Counted from the first letter of the stretch, positions 1 to 10,860 are shown. The stretch: DNA of 32,697 bases from Pseudoflavonifractor sp. AF19-9AC (GCF_003478995.1 NZ_QUGI01000001.1:16013-48709), one strand, 5' to 3'. The notes: generated from the sequence alone by a model not told the origin. Program-made: numbers and translations.

Positions 1-13
1 AGAATCTGTTTTG

Positions 14-22
14 TGATATGAT
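14..22 (+). promoter_or_regulatory. possible extended -10 promoter element
   Basis: TG-A-TATGAT at 14-22 resembles an extended -10 box and lies about 57 bases before the preferred start of the first gene. Any -35 element would fall at or before the window edge, so it cannot be checked. Confidence 0.25.
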
Positions 23-79
23 GGAACCCGGTGCTGAAAATTATATTTTGGTACTGTGAAAATGAGGAGAGTGAATGGA

Positions 80-1147
80 ATGATTGAACTTGCGGGACGA
101 CGTCTGAAGCTCCCCGTGATTCAGGGCGGAATGGGTGTGGGCGTATCCCTGAGCGGTCTGGCCGGCGCTGTGGCGGCATGCGGCGGCATGGGCTGCATCA
201 GCGCGGCCCATCCCGGCTACCGGGAGGCGGACTTCCAGCGGGATCCCCAGAGCGCCAACCTCCGGGCGCTGAAGCGGGAGATTGCCCGGGCCAAGGAGAT
301 TTCCCACGGGATGGGTATGGTGGCCGTCAATCTGATGGTGGCCATGCGCCAGTATGCCTCCCTGGCCAAGGCGGCAGTGGAGGCGGGAGCGGACGCCATC
401 ATTTCCGGCGCGGGCCTGCCCTTGGAGCTGCCCGCCCTGACGGCGGGGGCGAAAATTGCCCTGGCCCCCATTGTCTCCAGCGGACGGGCTGCCCGGCTGA
501 TTTTAAAGACTTGGGACAAAAAATACGGGATGACCCCCGACTTTGTGGTCATTGAGGGCAGCGGAGCCGGAGGGCATCTGGGCTTTAAGGAGGAGGACCT
601 CCAGAGCGGGACCGTTCAGCCTCTGGAGAAAATTCTGCCCCAGGTGCTGGAGGAGCTGAAGCCCTATGGGAAGAAGTATGGCCGGGCTATCCCGGTGTTT
701 GTGGCCGGGGGCGGACTGCGGGGAGCCGATCTGGTCCGGTTCCGGGCCATGGGGGCTGCCGGTGTGCAGATTGCCACCCGGCTCATTGCCACCTTGGAAT
801 GTGACGCCTCCCAGGCCTTCAAGGACGTGATTTTGAAGGCGAAGGGCGAGGATGTGCGCATCATCCACAGCCCTGTGGGTATGCCGGGGCGGGCGGTGGA
901 GACGCCGCTGATCCGGCGGCTGGAGGCGGGGGAGAAGATTCCCCACCAGTGGTGCGCGGGCTGTATCAAGACCTGTGATCCGGCCACCACGCCCTACTGC
1001 ATCACCCAGGCGCTGATCCATGCGGTGGAGGGAGACGTGGAAAACGGCCTCTTCTTCTGCGGTGCGGGGGTGGACCAGGTGACGGAGCTGACCTCGGTGG
1101 CTCAGGCCCTGGAAGAGTACCGCCTGCCGGAGGAGAACGCCGGCTGA
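80..1147 (+). CDS. nitronate monooxygenase / FabK-like FMN protein
   Basis: This is a TIM-barrel flavoprotein of the nitronate monooxygenase (2-nitropropane dioxygenase)/FabK family, about 355 residues, which is normal for the family. The N-terminus has the family PVIQGGMGVGVS segment (residues 12-23). The FMN-site segment GSGAGGH ends at H166, the position usually taken by the catalytic His. A glycine-rich FVAGGG phosphate-binding loop follows. I chose ATG at 80 because AGGAGA lies at 65-70; GTG at 56 and ATG at 62 lack a well-placed site. Near the C-terminus four cysteines (C292, C295, C299, C307) form a CxxCxxxCx7C pattern that classical nitronate monooxygenases do not need, so it may bind a metal or cluster. 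The natural substrate cannot be told from sequence: nitronate oxidation, enoyl-ACP reduction and an unknown anaerobic flavin reaction are all possible. Family confident, exact function not. Confidence 0.85.
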   Translation: MIELAGRRLKLPVIQGGMGVGVSLSGLAGAVAACGGMGCISAAHPGYREADFQRDPQSANLRALKREIARAKEISHGMGMVAVNLMVAMRQYASLAKAAVEAGADAIISGAGLPLELPALTAGAKIALAPIVSSGRAARLILKTWDKKYGMTPDFVVIEGSGAGGHLGFKEEDLQSGTVQPLEKILPQVLEELKPYGKKYGRAIPVFVAGGGLRGADLVRFRAMGAAGVQIATRLIATLECDASQAFKDVILKAKGEDVRIIHSPVGMPGRAVETPLIRRLEAGEKIPHQWCAGCIKTCDPATTPYCITQALIHAVEGDVENGLFFCGAGVDQVTELTSVAQALEEYRLPEENAG

Positions 1148-1183
1148 CGGAAAGCGGCGCCGAATCTGCGAATGGGTATAAAA

Positions 1184-1222
1184 AAGCGCCCTGGGGGAGA
1201 AACCTTCTCCCCCAGGGCGCTT
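1184..1222. terminator. bidirectional terminator between convergent genes
   Basis: An 18-bp perfect inverted repeat (arms 1184-1201 and 1205-1222, 3-base loop) sits between the flavoprotein gene and the response regulator gene. Read on the minus strand it is followed by a T6 run, so it should stop the two-component operon well. On the plus strand the T-tract is weak. Confidence 0.9.
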
Positions 1223-1241
1223 GCTTTGTCATAGAGACCGA

Positions 1242-1946
1242 TCAGTCCTCCAGCATGCGGTAGCCAATGCCCAGCTCGGTGTAGATGTACTTGGGTGCGG
1301 AGGGATTTTCCTTCAGCTTGCGGCGGATGTTTGCCATGTTTACCCGAAGGATCTGGTTGCTGCTGCCGCCGTAGGGACCCCAGACGTGCTCCAGAATGAA
1401 GTCGTAGGTGAGCACCTTGCCCGCGTGGATGGCCAGAAGCTCCAGAATTTTGAACTCATTCTGAGTGAAGTGAATCTCCTCGCCGCCCTGGAGCACCTGG
1501 TGCTTGGCGATGTCCACGGTGAGGTCCTTTACCTGGTATACGTCCCGCTGGATGCCCTCGTTGATCTTCATCCGGTCGGCCCGGCGCAGGGTGGTGCGGA
1601 TGCGGGCCAGCAGCTCGGACACGCCGAAGGGCTTGACCACATAGTCGTCCGCCCCCATGTCCAGGGCCTTCACCTTTTCCGACTCCCGGTCCCGGGCGGA
1701 GATGATGATCACCGGGACCTCACGGGGCAGCCCCCGCAGCTGGGAGAGTACCTCCAGCCCATCCATGTCAGGCAGCCCCAGGTCCAGCAGCACCAGATCC
1801 GGGCCGTGGGAGAAGAACAGGGACAGCCCCTCCTTTCCGCTGGCGGCGGCCAGGGGCTTGTAGTCGCTGGCGCTCAGGGCCCGGCAGATGAAGTTGCTGA
1901 TGGCGTGCTCGTCTTCAATGACAAGAATGGTGCGTTTTTCACTCAT
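1242..1946 (-). CDS. OmpR/KdpE-type response regulator
   Basis: A 234-residue two-domain response regulator. The receiver domain spans about residues 5-120, with acidic E11-D12, phosphoacceptor D55 (in LLDLGLPD), S83 and K105 (YVVKPF). The rest is an OmpR/PhoB winged-helix DNA-binding domain that includes the HVWGPYGG and RVNMANIRRKL segments typical of KdpE. The start at 1946 is set by GGAGG about eight bases upstream; a longer reading frame exists but its N-terminus looks like translated kinase sequence. The ATG overlaps the end of the kinase gene by eight bases, so the two are translationally coupled and form a pair. KdpE homologues control K+ uptake, but no kdpFABC genes are in the window, so the target is unknown. 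Confidence 0.9.
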   Translation of the reverse strand: MSEKRTILVIEDEHAISNFICRALSASDYKPLAAASGKEGLSLFFSHGPDLVLLDLGLPDMDGLEVLSQLRGLPREVPVIIISARDRESEKVKALDMGADDYVVKPFGVSELLARIRTTLRRADRMKINEGIQRDVYQVKDLTVDIAKHQVLQGGEEIHFTQNEFKILELLAIHAGKVLTYDFILEHVWGPYGGSSNQILRVNMANIRRKLKENPSAPKYIYTELGIGYRMLED

Positions 1947-3117
1947 TTGGAAAATCCTCCATGGGGAGGCCGAAGCGGAACACCGCTCCTCCCTCCGGAC
2001 TGTTGCCCGCGGCAAAGAAGCCGTCGTGGGCCTTGATAATGCTTTGGCATACGGAAAGGCCGATGCCCATGCCCCGGGTGGAATCCCCGGACAGGTCCCG
2101 GGAGAGGGGGCGACCGGACTGGACGGCCTGACAGATCTCCGGGGAGAGCCCCTTGCCCCGGTCCCGGACCTCCACCACCGCCCAGTTGTCCTGGCGGAAG
2201 AGGTGGAGAGTGATGTGCTCCCGGTCGCCGGAATGGCGTATGGCGTTTTCCAGCAAGTTGACTATGACCTGCTTGATGAGCATGGGCTCCATGGACAGGT
2301 AGAGGATGTCTTCCGACAGGTCCAGTTCCACCTTGCTGTCAGGGAAGCGACGGCGGGTGGTGAGCACGGCGTCGCCAGCCACCTCCTCCAGCATTTCCTC
2401 CCGCTTTTTCAGGGGCATGGTGCCGTCCCGAATCCGGGTAATGGAGAGCAGATTTTCCACCATGACGATGAGGGAGTCCGCATCCTCCTTGATGTCCTGA
2501 AGCATGGCGGTGTTCTTTTCGGAAATTTCGCCGCTGGACAGCAGAACGGATGCGGCGCCGGAGATGGAGGTCAGGGGGGTGCGCAGGTCGTGGGACACCG
2601 CCCGGAGAATGTTGCTTCGGATGGTCTCCCGGGCGGACTGGAGCTGGATGGCGGTTTTTTCCTGGTTGAGCCGCTCATTCTGCTCGTAGAGGGCCTTGGC
2701 CTTTTTCTCCCGGCGCACCGCCTCGGCGGCCTGAAGCTTCACCCGGGAGGTGAGAGCACACACCACGCAGGAGATGGCCACCATGGACAGCATGGCCAAA
2801 GGATAACCGGTGTGGCTGAGGGAGAAAGCGGCATAGGGGAACATAAAAAAGAAGTTGGTGCAGAACGCACCCACGATGGAGGCCAGAATTCCATAAAAAT
2901 AGCCGGTGGTCAACAGGGAAATGAGCACCACCGCCAGCACAAAGACCAGGGCGGAGTTGTTCTCGCCGCCGGTGTGGCCGATGAGAATGCTGCTGGTCAG
3001 ATAGGCCGCGCAGAGAAACAGGGCGGTGACCAGAAGGTTCCTAGGAAGAGCAGGAATGCGGTGCATCTGACGGTAGACCCACTGGTAGAGGGCAGACCAT
3101 CGCTGAGAGAGGGACAC
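1939..3117 (-). CDS. KdpD-like sensor histidine kinase, short form
   Basis: A 392-residue membrane histidine kinase. About four hydrophobic segments (roughly residues 28-47, 56-75, 77-98 and 105-126) match the DUF4118 membrane domain of KdpD. They are followed by a charged linker, an H-box SHDLRTPL with H176, an N-box with N291 (NLLENA), and G-boxes DRGKG (319-323) and GMGIGL (349-354). The large cytosolic N-terminal KdpD and USP-like domains of classical KdpD (about 900 residues) are absent. GTG at 3117 is preferred because AGGAGGTGAG lies just upstream; a TTG at 3141 would put that site inside the coding region. The kinase probably phosphorylates D55 of the overlapping response regulator. 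Without the N-terminal domains the signal is likely sensed through the membrane segment. What it senses is not visible. Confidence 0.9.
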   Translation of the reverse strand: MSLSQRWSALYQWVYRQMHRIPALPRNLLVTALFLCAAYLTSSILIGHTGGENNSALVFVLAVVLISLLTTGYFYGILASIVGAFCTNFFFMFPYAAFSLSHTGYPLAMLSMVAISCVVCALTSRVKLQAAEAVRREKKAKALYEQNERLNQEKTAIQLQSARETIRSNILRAVSHDLRTPLTSISGAASVLLSSGEISEKNTAMLQDIKEDADSLIVMVENLLSITRIRDGTMPLKKREEMLEEVAGDAVLTTRRRFPDSKVELDLSEDILYLSMEPMLIKQVIVNLLENAIRHSGDREHITLHLFRQDNWAVVEVRDRGKGLSPEICQAVQSGRPLSRDLSGDSTRGMGIGLSVCQSIIKAHDGFFAAGNSPEGGAVFRFGLPMEDFPNE

Positions 3118-3156
3118 AGGCTCACCTCCTGGAGAAATCAATGTGTAATCGACATT

Positions 3157-3185
3157 ATTATAGCAATTTTTCCGTTTGTCGTAAA
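3157..3185 (-). promoter_or_regulatory. promoter of the kinase/regulator operon
   Basis: On the minus strand TTTACG (3180-3185), a 17-base spacer and a perfect TATAAT (3157-3162) lie about 40 bases before the kinase start. Confidence 0.7.
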
Positions 3186-3231
3186 GAGCGGGACCAGCGG
3201 AGGAATTTCAGGAAAATATAAGGGGGATTTC

Positions 3232-3260
3232 TTGTGTGAAAGGGGAAAAAATGATATAAT
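3232..3260 (+). promoter_or_regulatory. pyrE promoter
   Basis: TTGTGT (3232-3237), a 17-base spacer and TATAAT (3255-3260) lie about 50 bases before pyrE. The leader is short and shows no attenuator or PyrR-like hairpin. Confidence 0.75.
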
Positions 3261-3312
3261 AATACGATTTCCGGATTTTGCCGGACAAACTGGAGAAAAG
3301 GGGTTTCATAAC

Positions 3313-3987
3313 ATGACTTATAAAGAGGAATTTATTACCTTTATGGTGCGCTCCGGCGTGCTGACCTTCGGAGATTTCGTGACCAAGTCGGGCCGCAAGA
3401 CGCCCTACTTTGTGAATACGGGCAACTACAAGACCGGTGCCCAGGCCGCCAAGCTGGGCGACTACTACGCTGCCTGCATCCAGGAGCATCTGCCCGATGG
3501 CGTGACCTGCCTCTTCGGCCCGGCCTACAAGGGCATCCCCCTGGCCGTGTCCGCCGCCGCCTCCCTGTACCGTACCTATGACCGGGACCTGCCCTACTGC
3601 TTCAACCGCAAGGAGGCTAAGGATCACGGCGAGGGCGGCTCTATGGTGGGCTACAAGCCCCAGGACGGGGACGATGTGGTCATCGTGGAGGACGTGGTCA
3701 CTGCCGGTACCGCCGTGCGGGAGACCATCGAGCTCTTCAAGCACGTGGCCAAGGTAAATATGAAGGCCCTCATTGTCTCTGTGGACCGCATGGAGCGGGG
3801 CACCCGGGAGTGCTCCACCCTGGACGAGCTGCGGGAGGACTACGGCATTGCCGTCTACCCCATCGTCACCGTGCGGGAGGTCATCTCCTTCCTCCACAAC
3901 AATCCCGTGGACGGCAAGGTCTACATTGATGACGACATGAAGGCCAAGATGGAGGCCTATCTGGCCGAGTACGGCGCCAAAGCCTGA
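3313..3987 (+). CDS. pyrE: orotate phosphoribosyltransferase
   Basis: This enzyme joins orotate to PRPP to make OMP in pyrimidine synthesis and acts in the cytosol. The protein has 224 residues, typical for bacterial PyrE. The PRPP-binding motif is clear at residues 122-134 (DVVIVEDVVTAGT, with the acidic pair E126-D127). The mobile catalytic loop RKEAKDHGEGG is at 99-109, and YKGIPLA (72-78) is the usual substrate-side segment. ATG at 3313 follows an AG-rich stretch (GGAGAAAAGGGG) that serves as ribosome binding site. A much longer frame runs through upstream from 1888, but its first part is the antisense of the kinase gene. Here pyrE stands apart from other pyr genes, with its own promoter, and is followed by radC after 66 bases. 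Confidence 0.96.
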   Translation: MTYKEEFITFMVRSGVLTFGDFVTKSGRKTPYFVNTGNYKTGAQAAKLGDYYAACIQEHLPDGVTCLFGPAYKGIPLAVSAAASLYRTYDRDLPYCFNRKEAKDHGEGGSMVGYKPQDGDDVVIVEDVVTAGTAVRETIELFKHVAKVNMKALIVSVDRMERGTRECSTLDELREDYGIAVYPIVTVREVISFLHNNPVDGKVYIDDDMKAKMEAYLAEYGAKA

Positions 3988-3999
3988 ACGGAGAAACAT

Positions 4000-4021
4000 G
4001 GCGCCCGCGTAAGCGGGCGCC
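4000..4021 (+). other. GC-rich stem-loop with GUAA loop after pyrE
   Basis: Perfect 9-bp arms (GGCGCCCGC / GCGGGCGCC) enclose GTAA, a GNRA-type tetraloop. No T-tract follows, so it is not a classic intrinsic terminator. It may protect the pyrE mRNA 3' end or partly uncouple radC. Confidence 0.6.
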
Positions 4022-4053
4022 GAACCGATGAACGCAGAGAGGAGAGGTGGTCC

Positions 4054-4764
4054 ATGTCCATTCATACCGGGCATCGAAAACGGGTCAAGGACGAGTTCCG
4101 CGCCCGGGGGCTGGAGGGTTGGCCGGACCACCGGGTACTGGAGCTGCTGCTGTTCTATGCCATCCCTCAGGGAGACGTGAACGGCCTGGCTCACGACCTC
4201 ATTGACCGCTTCGGCTCCCTGGCGGGAGTGCTGGATGCCTCGGAGGATGAGCTGAAGAAGGTGAAGGGAGTAGGAGAGCACGCCGCTCTCCTGCTCCGGC
4301 TTATTACCGCCGTGGGCATCCGGTACCGGGAGCAGCGCAGCGACCTGGGCGAGCTGGTGCAGACGCCTAGGGAGGCCGCCGCCTTGCTGGAACCCTATTT
4401 CTTCGGGGCCCGGCAGGAGATGGTGTACATCCTTGGTCTGGACAGTAAGTGCAAGGCCCTGGGTGTCCGAAAGGTGTCCGAGGGCAGCATTTACGCCTCA
4501 GATATCAACATCCGCCGCATCGTGGAGGAGGCCATGGGCCTGCGGGCGGCGGCCATTTATCTGGCCCACAACCACATCAGCAACCTGGCCTTCCCCTCGG
4601 CAGAGGATTGGCAGGCCACGGACACCATCCGGGCGGCTCTGGGACCGGTGGGGCTCAATCTCATCGACCACCTGGTGTTTGTGGACGGAGACGCGGTGTC
4701 CCTGAATCAGTCGGAGCGAAACGGCCGCCGTCCGGTGTATCAGCTGATGGGCGGGACGTTTTGA
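4054..4764 (+). CDS. radC: RadC-family JAB/MPN metalloprotein
   Basis: A 236-residue RadC-family protein. An N-terminal helix-hairpin-helix region (about residues 25-90, with KKVKGVGEHAA at 68-78) suggests nucleic-acid contact. The C-terminal JAB/MPN domain keeps the full metal signature: E122, H172-x-H174, S182 and D185, in the HxHx7SxxD spacing. Two normally stable segments differ: HNHPSG is HNHISN, and the usual PREVF is replaced by NIRRIV. The start at 4054 has AGGAGAGGTGG upstream. The biochemical role of RadC proteins is still uncertain, since the old DNA-repair assignment in E. coli was withdrawn. Position just before uvrB is suggestive only. Family sure, function open. Confidence 0.9.
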   Translation: MSIHTGHRKRVKDEFRARGLEGWPDHRVLELLLFYAIPQGDVNGLAHDLIDRFGSLAGVLDASEDELKKVKGVGEHAALLLRLITAVGIRYREQRSDLGELVQTPREAAALLEPYFFGARQEMVYILGLDSKCKALGVRKVSEGSIYASDINIRRIVEEAMGLRAAAIYLAHNHISNLAFPSAEDWQATDTIRAALGPVGLNLIDHLVFVDGDAVSLNQSERNGRRPVYQLMGGTF

Positions 4765-4789
4765 TGGTGTTAAATTGTAGGATTTTCTC

Positions 4790-4818
4790 TTGAATCGGAA
4801 CGTTTGTTCTGCTACACT
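4790..4818 (+). promoter_or_regulatory. uvrB operon promoter
   Basis: TTGAAT (4790-4795), a 17-base spacer and TACACT (4813-4818) lie about 40 bases before the uvrB start. The LexA box lies inside the spacer. This is the only convincing promoter found for the seven-gene unit that ends near 14050. Confidence 0.75.
4798..4809 (+). promoter_or_regulatory. LexA (SOS) operator in uvrB promoter
   Basis: GAAC-GTTT-GTTC matches the Gram-positive LexA box core GAAC-N4-GTTC exactly. It lies between the -35 and -10 elements, where a bound repressor would block RNA polymerase. uvrB is a known SOS gene in Firmicutes, which supports the assignment. Confidence 0.85.
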
Positions 4819-4859
4819 GGGGAACAGTGTACGGCTGTATGAGATAAGGAGGTGTGCCT

Positions 4860-6827
4860 GTGCCGAAATTTGAAGTGGTATCGGACTATAAGCCTGCCGG
4901 CGATCAGCCGGAGGCCATTGAGGCCCTGTCCAAAGGTATTGAGATGGGGCTGGACGAGCAGACCCTGCTGGGCGTCACCGGCTCGGGCAAGACCTTCACC
5001 ATGGCCAAGATCATTGAGCAGGTCCAGCGTCCCACCCTGGTGCTGGCCCACAACAAGACTCTGGCCGCCCAGCTGTGCGCCGAGTTTAAGGAATTTTTCC
5101 CCAACAACGCGGTGGAGTACTTTGTCTCCTACTACGACTACTACCAGCCCGAGGCCTATATCCCCCACACGGATACCTTTATCGAAAAGGACTCGGCCAT
5201 CAACGAGGAGATTGACCGCCTGCGTCTCTCCGCCACCGCCTCCCTGCTGGAGCGGCGGGACGTGATTGTGGTCTCCTCCGTGTCCTGTATCTACGGTCTG
5301 GGCGAGCCGGAGGACTTTGAGAAAATGATGGTCTCCCTCCGGGTGGGCGCCCAGCTGGAGCGGGACGATCTGCTGAAAAAGCTGGTGGACATCCGCTACG
5401 AGCGCAACGACATCGCCTTTGAGCGCAACATGTTCCGGGTCCGGGGGGACACGGTGGAGGTGTGGCCCGCCTACTGGAAGGATACGGCCATCCGGGTGGA
5501 GTTCTTCGGGGATGAGATCGACCGCATCAGTGAGATCAACGTGGTCACCGGCACCCCCATCCGCCGCCTGACCAACATTCCCATCTGGCCCGCCACCCAC
5601 TATGTCACCCCCAAGGAGAAGATGGACGTCGCCATCCAGGAGATCTACAAGGAGCTGGAGGAGCGGGTGGCCTTCTTTGAGGGGGAAAACAAGCTCATTG
5701 AGGCTCAGCGGATCAAGCAGCGCACCATGTACGACATTGAGATGATGCAGGAGCTGGGCTACTGCTCCGGCATTGAAAACTACTCCCGGGTCATCGAGGG
5801 GCGGCCGGTGGGCTCGCCCCCCCACACCCTGCTGGACTACTTCCCCAAGGACTTCGTCCTGTTCATCGACGAGAGCCACGTCACCCTGCCCCAGGTGCGG
5901 GCCATGTATAACGGCGACCGGGCGAGAAAGACCTCCCTGGTGGACTATGGCTTCCGTCTGCCCTGTGCCTTTGACAACCGGCCGCTGAAATTTGATGAGT
6001 TTGAACGGAGAGTAAACCAGGTGGTCTACGTCTCCGCCACCCCGGGCGAGTACGAGCGTACCCGGTCGGGCCAGATTGTGGAGCAGGTCATCCGGCCCAC
6101 CGGTCTGCTGGACCCCAAAATCGAGGTCCGGCCGGTGGAGGGTCAGATCGACGACCTCATCGGGGAGATCAACGACCGCACCGCCCGCTCCGAGCGGGTG
6201 CTGGTCACCACCCTCACCAAGAAAATGGCCGAGGACCTCACCGCCTACCTCCAGGGGGCGGGCATCAAGGTGCGCTATATGCACCACGACATCGACACCA
6301 TGGAGCGTATGGAGATCATCCGGGACCTTCGCCTGGGCACCTTCGACGTGCTGGTGGGCATCAACCTGCTGCGGGAGGGTCTGGACCTGCCGGAGGTCTC
6401 CCTGGTGGCCATCCTGGACGCGGACAAGGAGGGATTCCTCCGGTCCGAGACCTCCCTCATCCAGACCATCGGCCGTGCCGCCCGAAATGCCGACGGCATG
6501 GTGGTCATGTACGCCGACACCATCACACCCTCCATGCGCCGGGCCATTGAGGAGACCGAGCGCCGCCGTCAGAAGCAGGACGCCTTCAACAAGGCCCACG
6601 GCATCGTGCCCAAGACTGTCATCAAGTCGGTGCGGGACCTGCTGGAAATCGGCGTGTCCGAGAGCAGCGAGGCCGAGCGGAAGGGCGAGGTGAAGAGCCT
6701 CACCAAGCAGCAGAAGGCCGAGCGCATCGCCAAGCTGGAGAAGGAAATGAAAGAGGCTGCCAAGATGCTGGAGTTCGAGCTGGCCGCGGCATTAAGAGAC
6801 CAGATCATTGAATTGAGAGGCAAGTAA
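4860..6827 (+). CDS. uvrB: excinuclease ABC subunit B
   Basis: UvrB verifies damage handed over by UvrA and recruits UvrC in nucleotide excision repair. The 655-residue product has the normal family length. Visible parts are Walker A GVTGSGKT (38-45), the damage-probing beta-hairpin region with [12 protein letters not shown] (about 90-101), the DESH helicase motif II (337-340), the late helicase motifs [15 protein letters not shown] and QTIGRAARN, and a C-terminal UVR coiled coil (about 620-655) for UvrC contact. GTG at 4860 is chosen over GTG at 4854: AAGGAGG ends at 4852, giving a normal spacing, and the N-terminus [12 protein letters not shown] matches family members. LexA control is expected from the operator in its promoter. 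ybaK follows after 81 bases with no terminator between. Confidence 0.98.
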   Translation: MPKFEVVSDYKPAGDQPEAIEALSKGIEMGLDEQTLLGVTGSGKTFTMAKIIEQVQRPTLVLAHNKTLAAQLCAEFKEFFPNNAVEYFVSYYDYYQPEAYIPHTDTFIEKDSAINEEIDRLRLSATASLLERRDVIVVSSVSCIYGLGEPEDFEKMMVSLRVGAQLERDDLLKKLVDIRYERNDIAFERNMFRVRGDTVEVWPAYWKDTAIRVEFFGDEIDRISEINVVTGTPIRRLTNIPIWPATHYVTPKEKMDVAIQEIYKELEERVAFFEGENKLIEAQRIKQRTMYDIEMMQELGYCSGIENYSRVIEGRPVGSPPHTLLDYFPKDFVLFIDESHVTLPQVRAMYNGDRARKTSLVDYGFRLPCAFDNRPLKFDEFERRVNQVVYVSATPGEYERTRSGQIVEQVIRPTGLLDPKIEVRPVEGQIDDLIGEINDRTARSERVLVTTLTKKMAEDLTAYLQGAGIKVRYMHHDIDTMERMEIIRDLRLGTFDVLVGINLLREGLDLPEVSLVAILDADKEGFLRSETSLIQTIGRAARNADGMVVMYADTITPSMRRAIEETERRRQKQDAFNKAHGIVPKTVIKSVRDLLEIGVSESSEAERKGEVKSLTKQQKAERIAKLEKEMKEAAKMLEFELAAALRDQIIELRGK

Positions 6828-6908
6828 TCAGCATTTTAAGCTGTATTCATACCAACTCCGCTAACGAACGGGAGGATTGCTATTTTACAGAAACTGAGGA
6901 ACCCTAAT

Positions 6909-7394
6909 ATGGCAAAGCAGAAGGAAGAAAAGACCAACGTCATGCGCGTCCTGGACCAGAAGGGCATCCACTACACCCCCCACACCTACGACCACGAAAA
7001 CGGCGCGGTGGACGGGGTGACGGTGGCCAAATCCCTGGGCCAGGATCCGGAGTGCGTATTCAAGACCCTGGTGGCCCGGGGGGCCTCCGGCGGTCTCTAC
7101 GTCTTTGACATTCCGGTGGCGGACAGCCTGGACCTGAAAAAGGCGGCCAAGGCCGTGGGGGAGAAGTCCATCGCTATGATTCACCAAAAGGAACTGCTCC
7201 CCCTTACAGGCTACGTCCACGGGGGCTGCTCGCCCATTGGTATGAAAAAGCAGTACCCCACTGTTTTCCATGAGACGGCGGAGATTGTGGACACCATCAT
7301 GGTCTCTGCCGGGAAAATTGGCTATCAGGTGCAGCTTGCCCCTGCCGATCTCATCGCGCTGGTAGGGGCCACCACTGCCGATTTGACTGTTTGA
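6909..7394 (+). CDS. ybaK: YbaK/EbsC-type Cys-tRNA(Pro) deacylase
   Basis: A 161-residue YbaK-family trans-editing protein. Members hydrolyse cysteine wrongly attached to tRNA(Pro) by prolyl-tRNA synthetase. The fold signature is clear: a conserved lysine in CVFKTLV (K52), the [10 protein letters not shown] segment (usually GGYSPIGMKK), and a C-terminal segment ending in [19 protein letters not shown] lies about ten bases before the ATG. The gene sits between uvrB and uvrA, 16 bases before uvrA, so it is almost certainly co-transcribed and would rise with the SOS response. A protein-quality function inside a DNA-repair operon is unusual; it may be only convenient packing. The substrate (Cys or Ala, which tRNA) cannot be read from sequence. 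Confidence 0.92.
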   Translation: MAKQKEEKTNVMRVLDQKGIHYTPHTYDHENGAVDGVTVAKSLGQDPECVFKTLVARGASGGLYVFDIPVADSLDLKKAAKAVGEKSIAMIHQKELLPLTGYVHGGCSPIGMKKQYPTVFHETAEIVDTIMVSAGKIGYQVQLAPADLIALVGATTADLTV

Positions 7395-7410
7395 GAAGGA
7401 GAACGCATCC

Positions 7411-10248
<2,838 letters not shown>

Positions 10249-10310
10249 TACGGAACTCCGAAACGGTATCCCCGTTGGGCATAGTAAATGAGAGAGATAA
10301 GAGGTTTTTC

Positions 10311-10808
10311 ATGGATATTTTTCAGTGGCTGACCGACACCGAGGTGGGCAAGTGCATCTTTACCATGCTGGTGTCCATGATTCCCATCATTGAGCTGCGG
10401 GGCGGACTGCCCTTCGGGGTGGCCCTGGGCCTGCCCTACCATCTGGCCTTCCCCTTCGCGGTGCTGGGGAACATCATCCCCGCCCCCTTCATCATCGTCT
10501 ATATCCGCCGGATTTTTATGCTGATGCGCAAGTATATGCCCCGGCTCAATGGCCTGGTGGACAAGATGGAGAAAAAGGCCCACCTGAAGGGCCAGAAGGT
10601 GCAGAAGTACCAGTATCTGGGCCTGTGGCTCTTTGTGGCCATCCCCCTGCCGGGCACCGGGGCCTGGACGGGCTCCCTGGCGGCGGCATTTCTGGACATG
10701 CGGCTGAAGAAGGCCCTGCCTGCCGTCATTCTGGGCGTGCTCACCGCTGGGTGCATTATGCTGACCCTGACCCACGTGGGCATCAATTTGTTCTCCGGAA
10801 CCGTATAA
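10311..10808 (+). CDS. COG2426-type small membrane protein
   Basis: A 165-residue integral membrane protein of the COG2426 (putative small multidrug export) family, recognised from the N-terminal block MIPIIELRGGLPFGVALGLP and the later PLPGTGAWTGSLAAAFLDM block. I see four to five hydrophobic segments, one amphipathic cytosolic stretch (about residues 75-100, rich in Lys) and no signal peptide. ATG at 10311 is preferred because AAGAGG lies six bases upstream; an in-frame TTG at 10275 has no such site. The transport role is only a family label with little direct evidence. It follows uvrA by 62 bases with no terminator and its stop codon sits just before the hairpin at 10813-10854, which may couple it to the next gene. 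Confidence 0.85.
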   Translation: MDIFQWLTDTEVGKCIFTMLVSMIPIIELRGGLPFGVALGLPYHLAFPFAVLGNIIPAPFIIVYIRRIFMLMRKYMPRLNGLVDKMEKKAHLKGQKVQKYQYLGLWLFVAIPLPGTGAWTGSLAAAFLDMRLKKALPAVILGVLTAGCIMLTLTHVGINLFSGTV

Positions 10809-10812
10809 TCCC

Positions 10813-10854
10813 ACACCTCCGGGCCGCGGCGCACATAGGATGACCCGGAGGTGT
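10813..10854 (+). promoter_or_regulatory. RBS-masking stem-loop
   Basis: Perfect 11-bp arms ACACCTCCGGG (10813-10823) and CCCGGAGGTGT (10844-10854) surround a 20-base loop. The right arm contains GGAGGTG, the ribosome binding site of the gene starting at 10861. There is no T-tract, so it acts on translation rather than termination. The preceding gene stops at 10808, so a ribosome finishing there would cover the left arm and open the site. Confidence 0.75.
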
Positions 10855-10860
10855 TGCTCT

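Noticed and set aside
1888..3312. Upstream part of the long plus-strand frame that ends with pyrE
   Set aside because: It is antisense to the response regulator and kinase genes, and the pyrE promoter lies inside it. PyrE starts at 3313.
10249..10310. A possible terminator between uvrA and the COG2426 gene
   Set aside because: Only a short AACGG/CCGTT-type pairing is visible and there is no T-tract, so read-through is expected.
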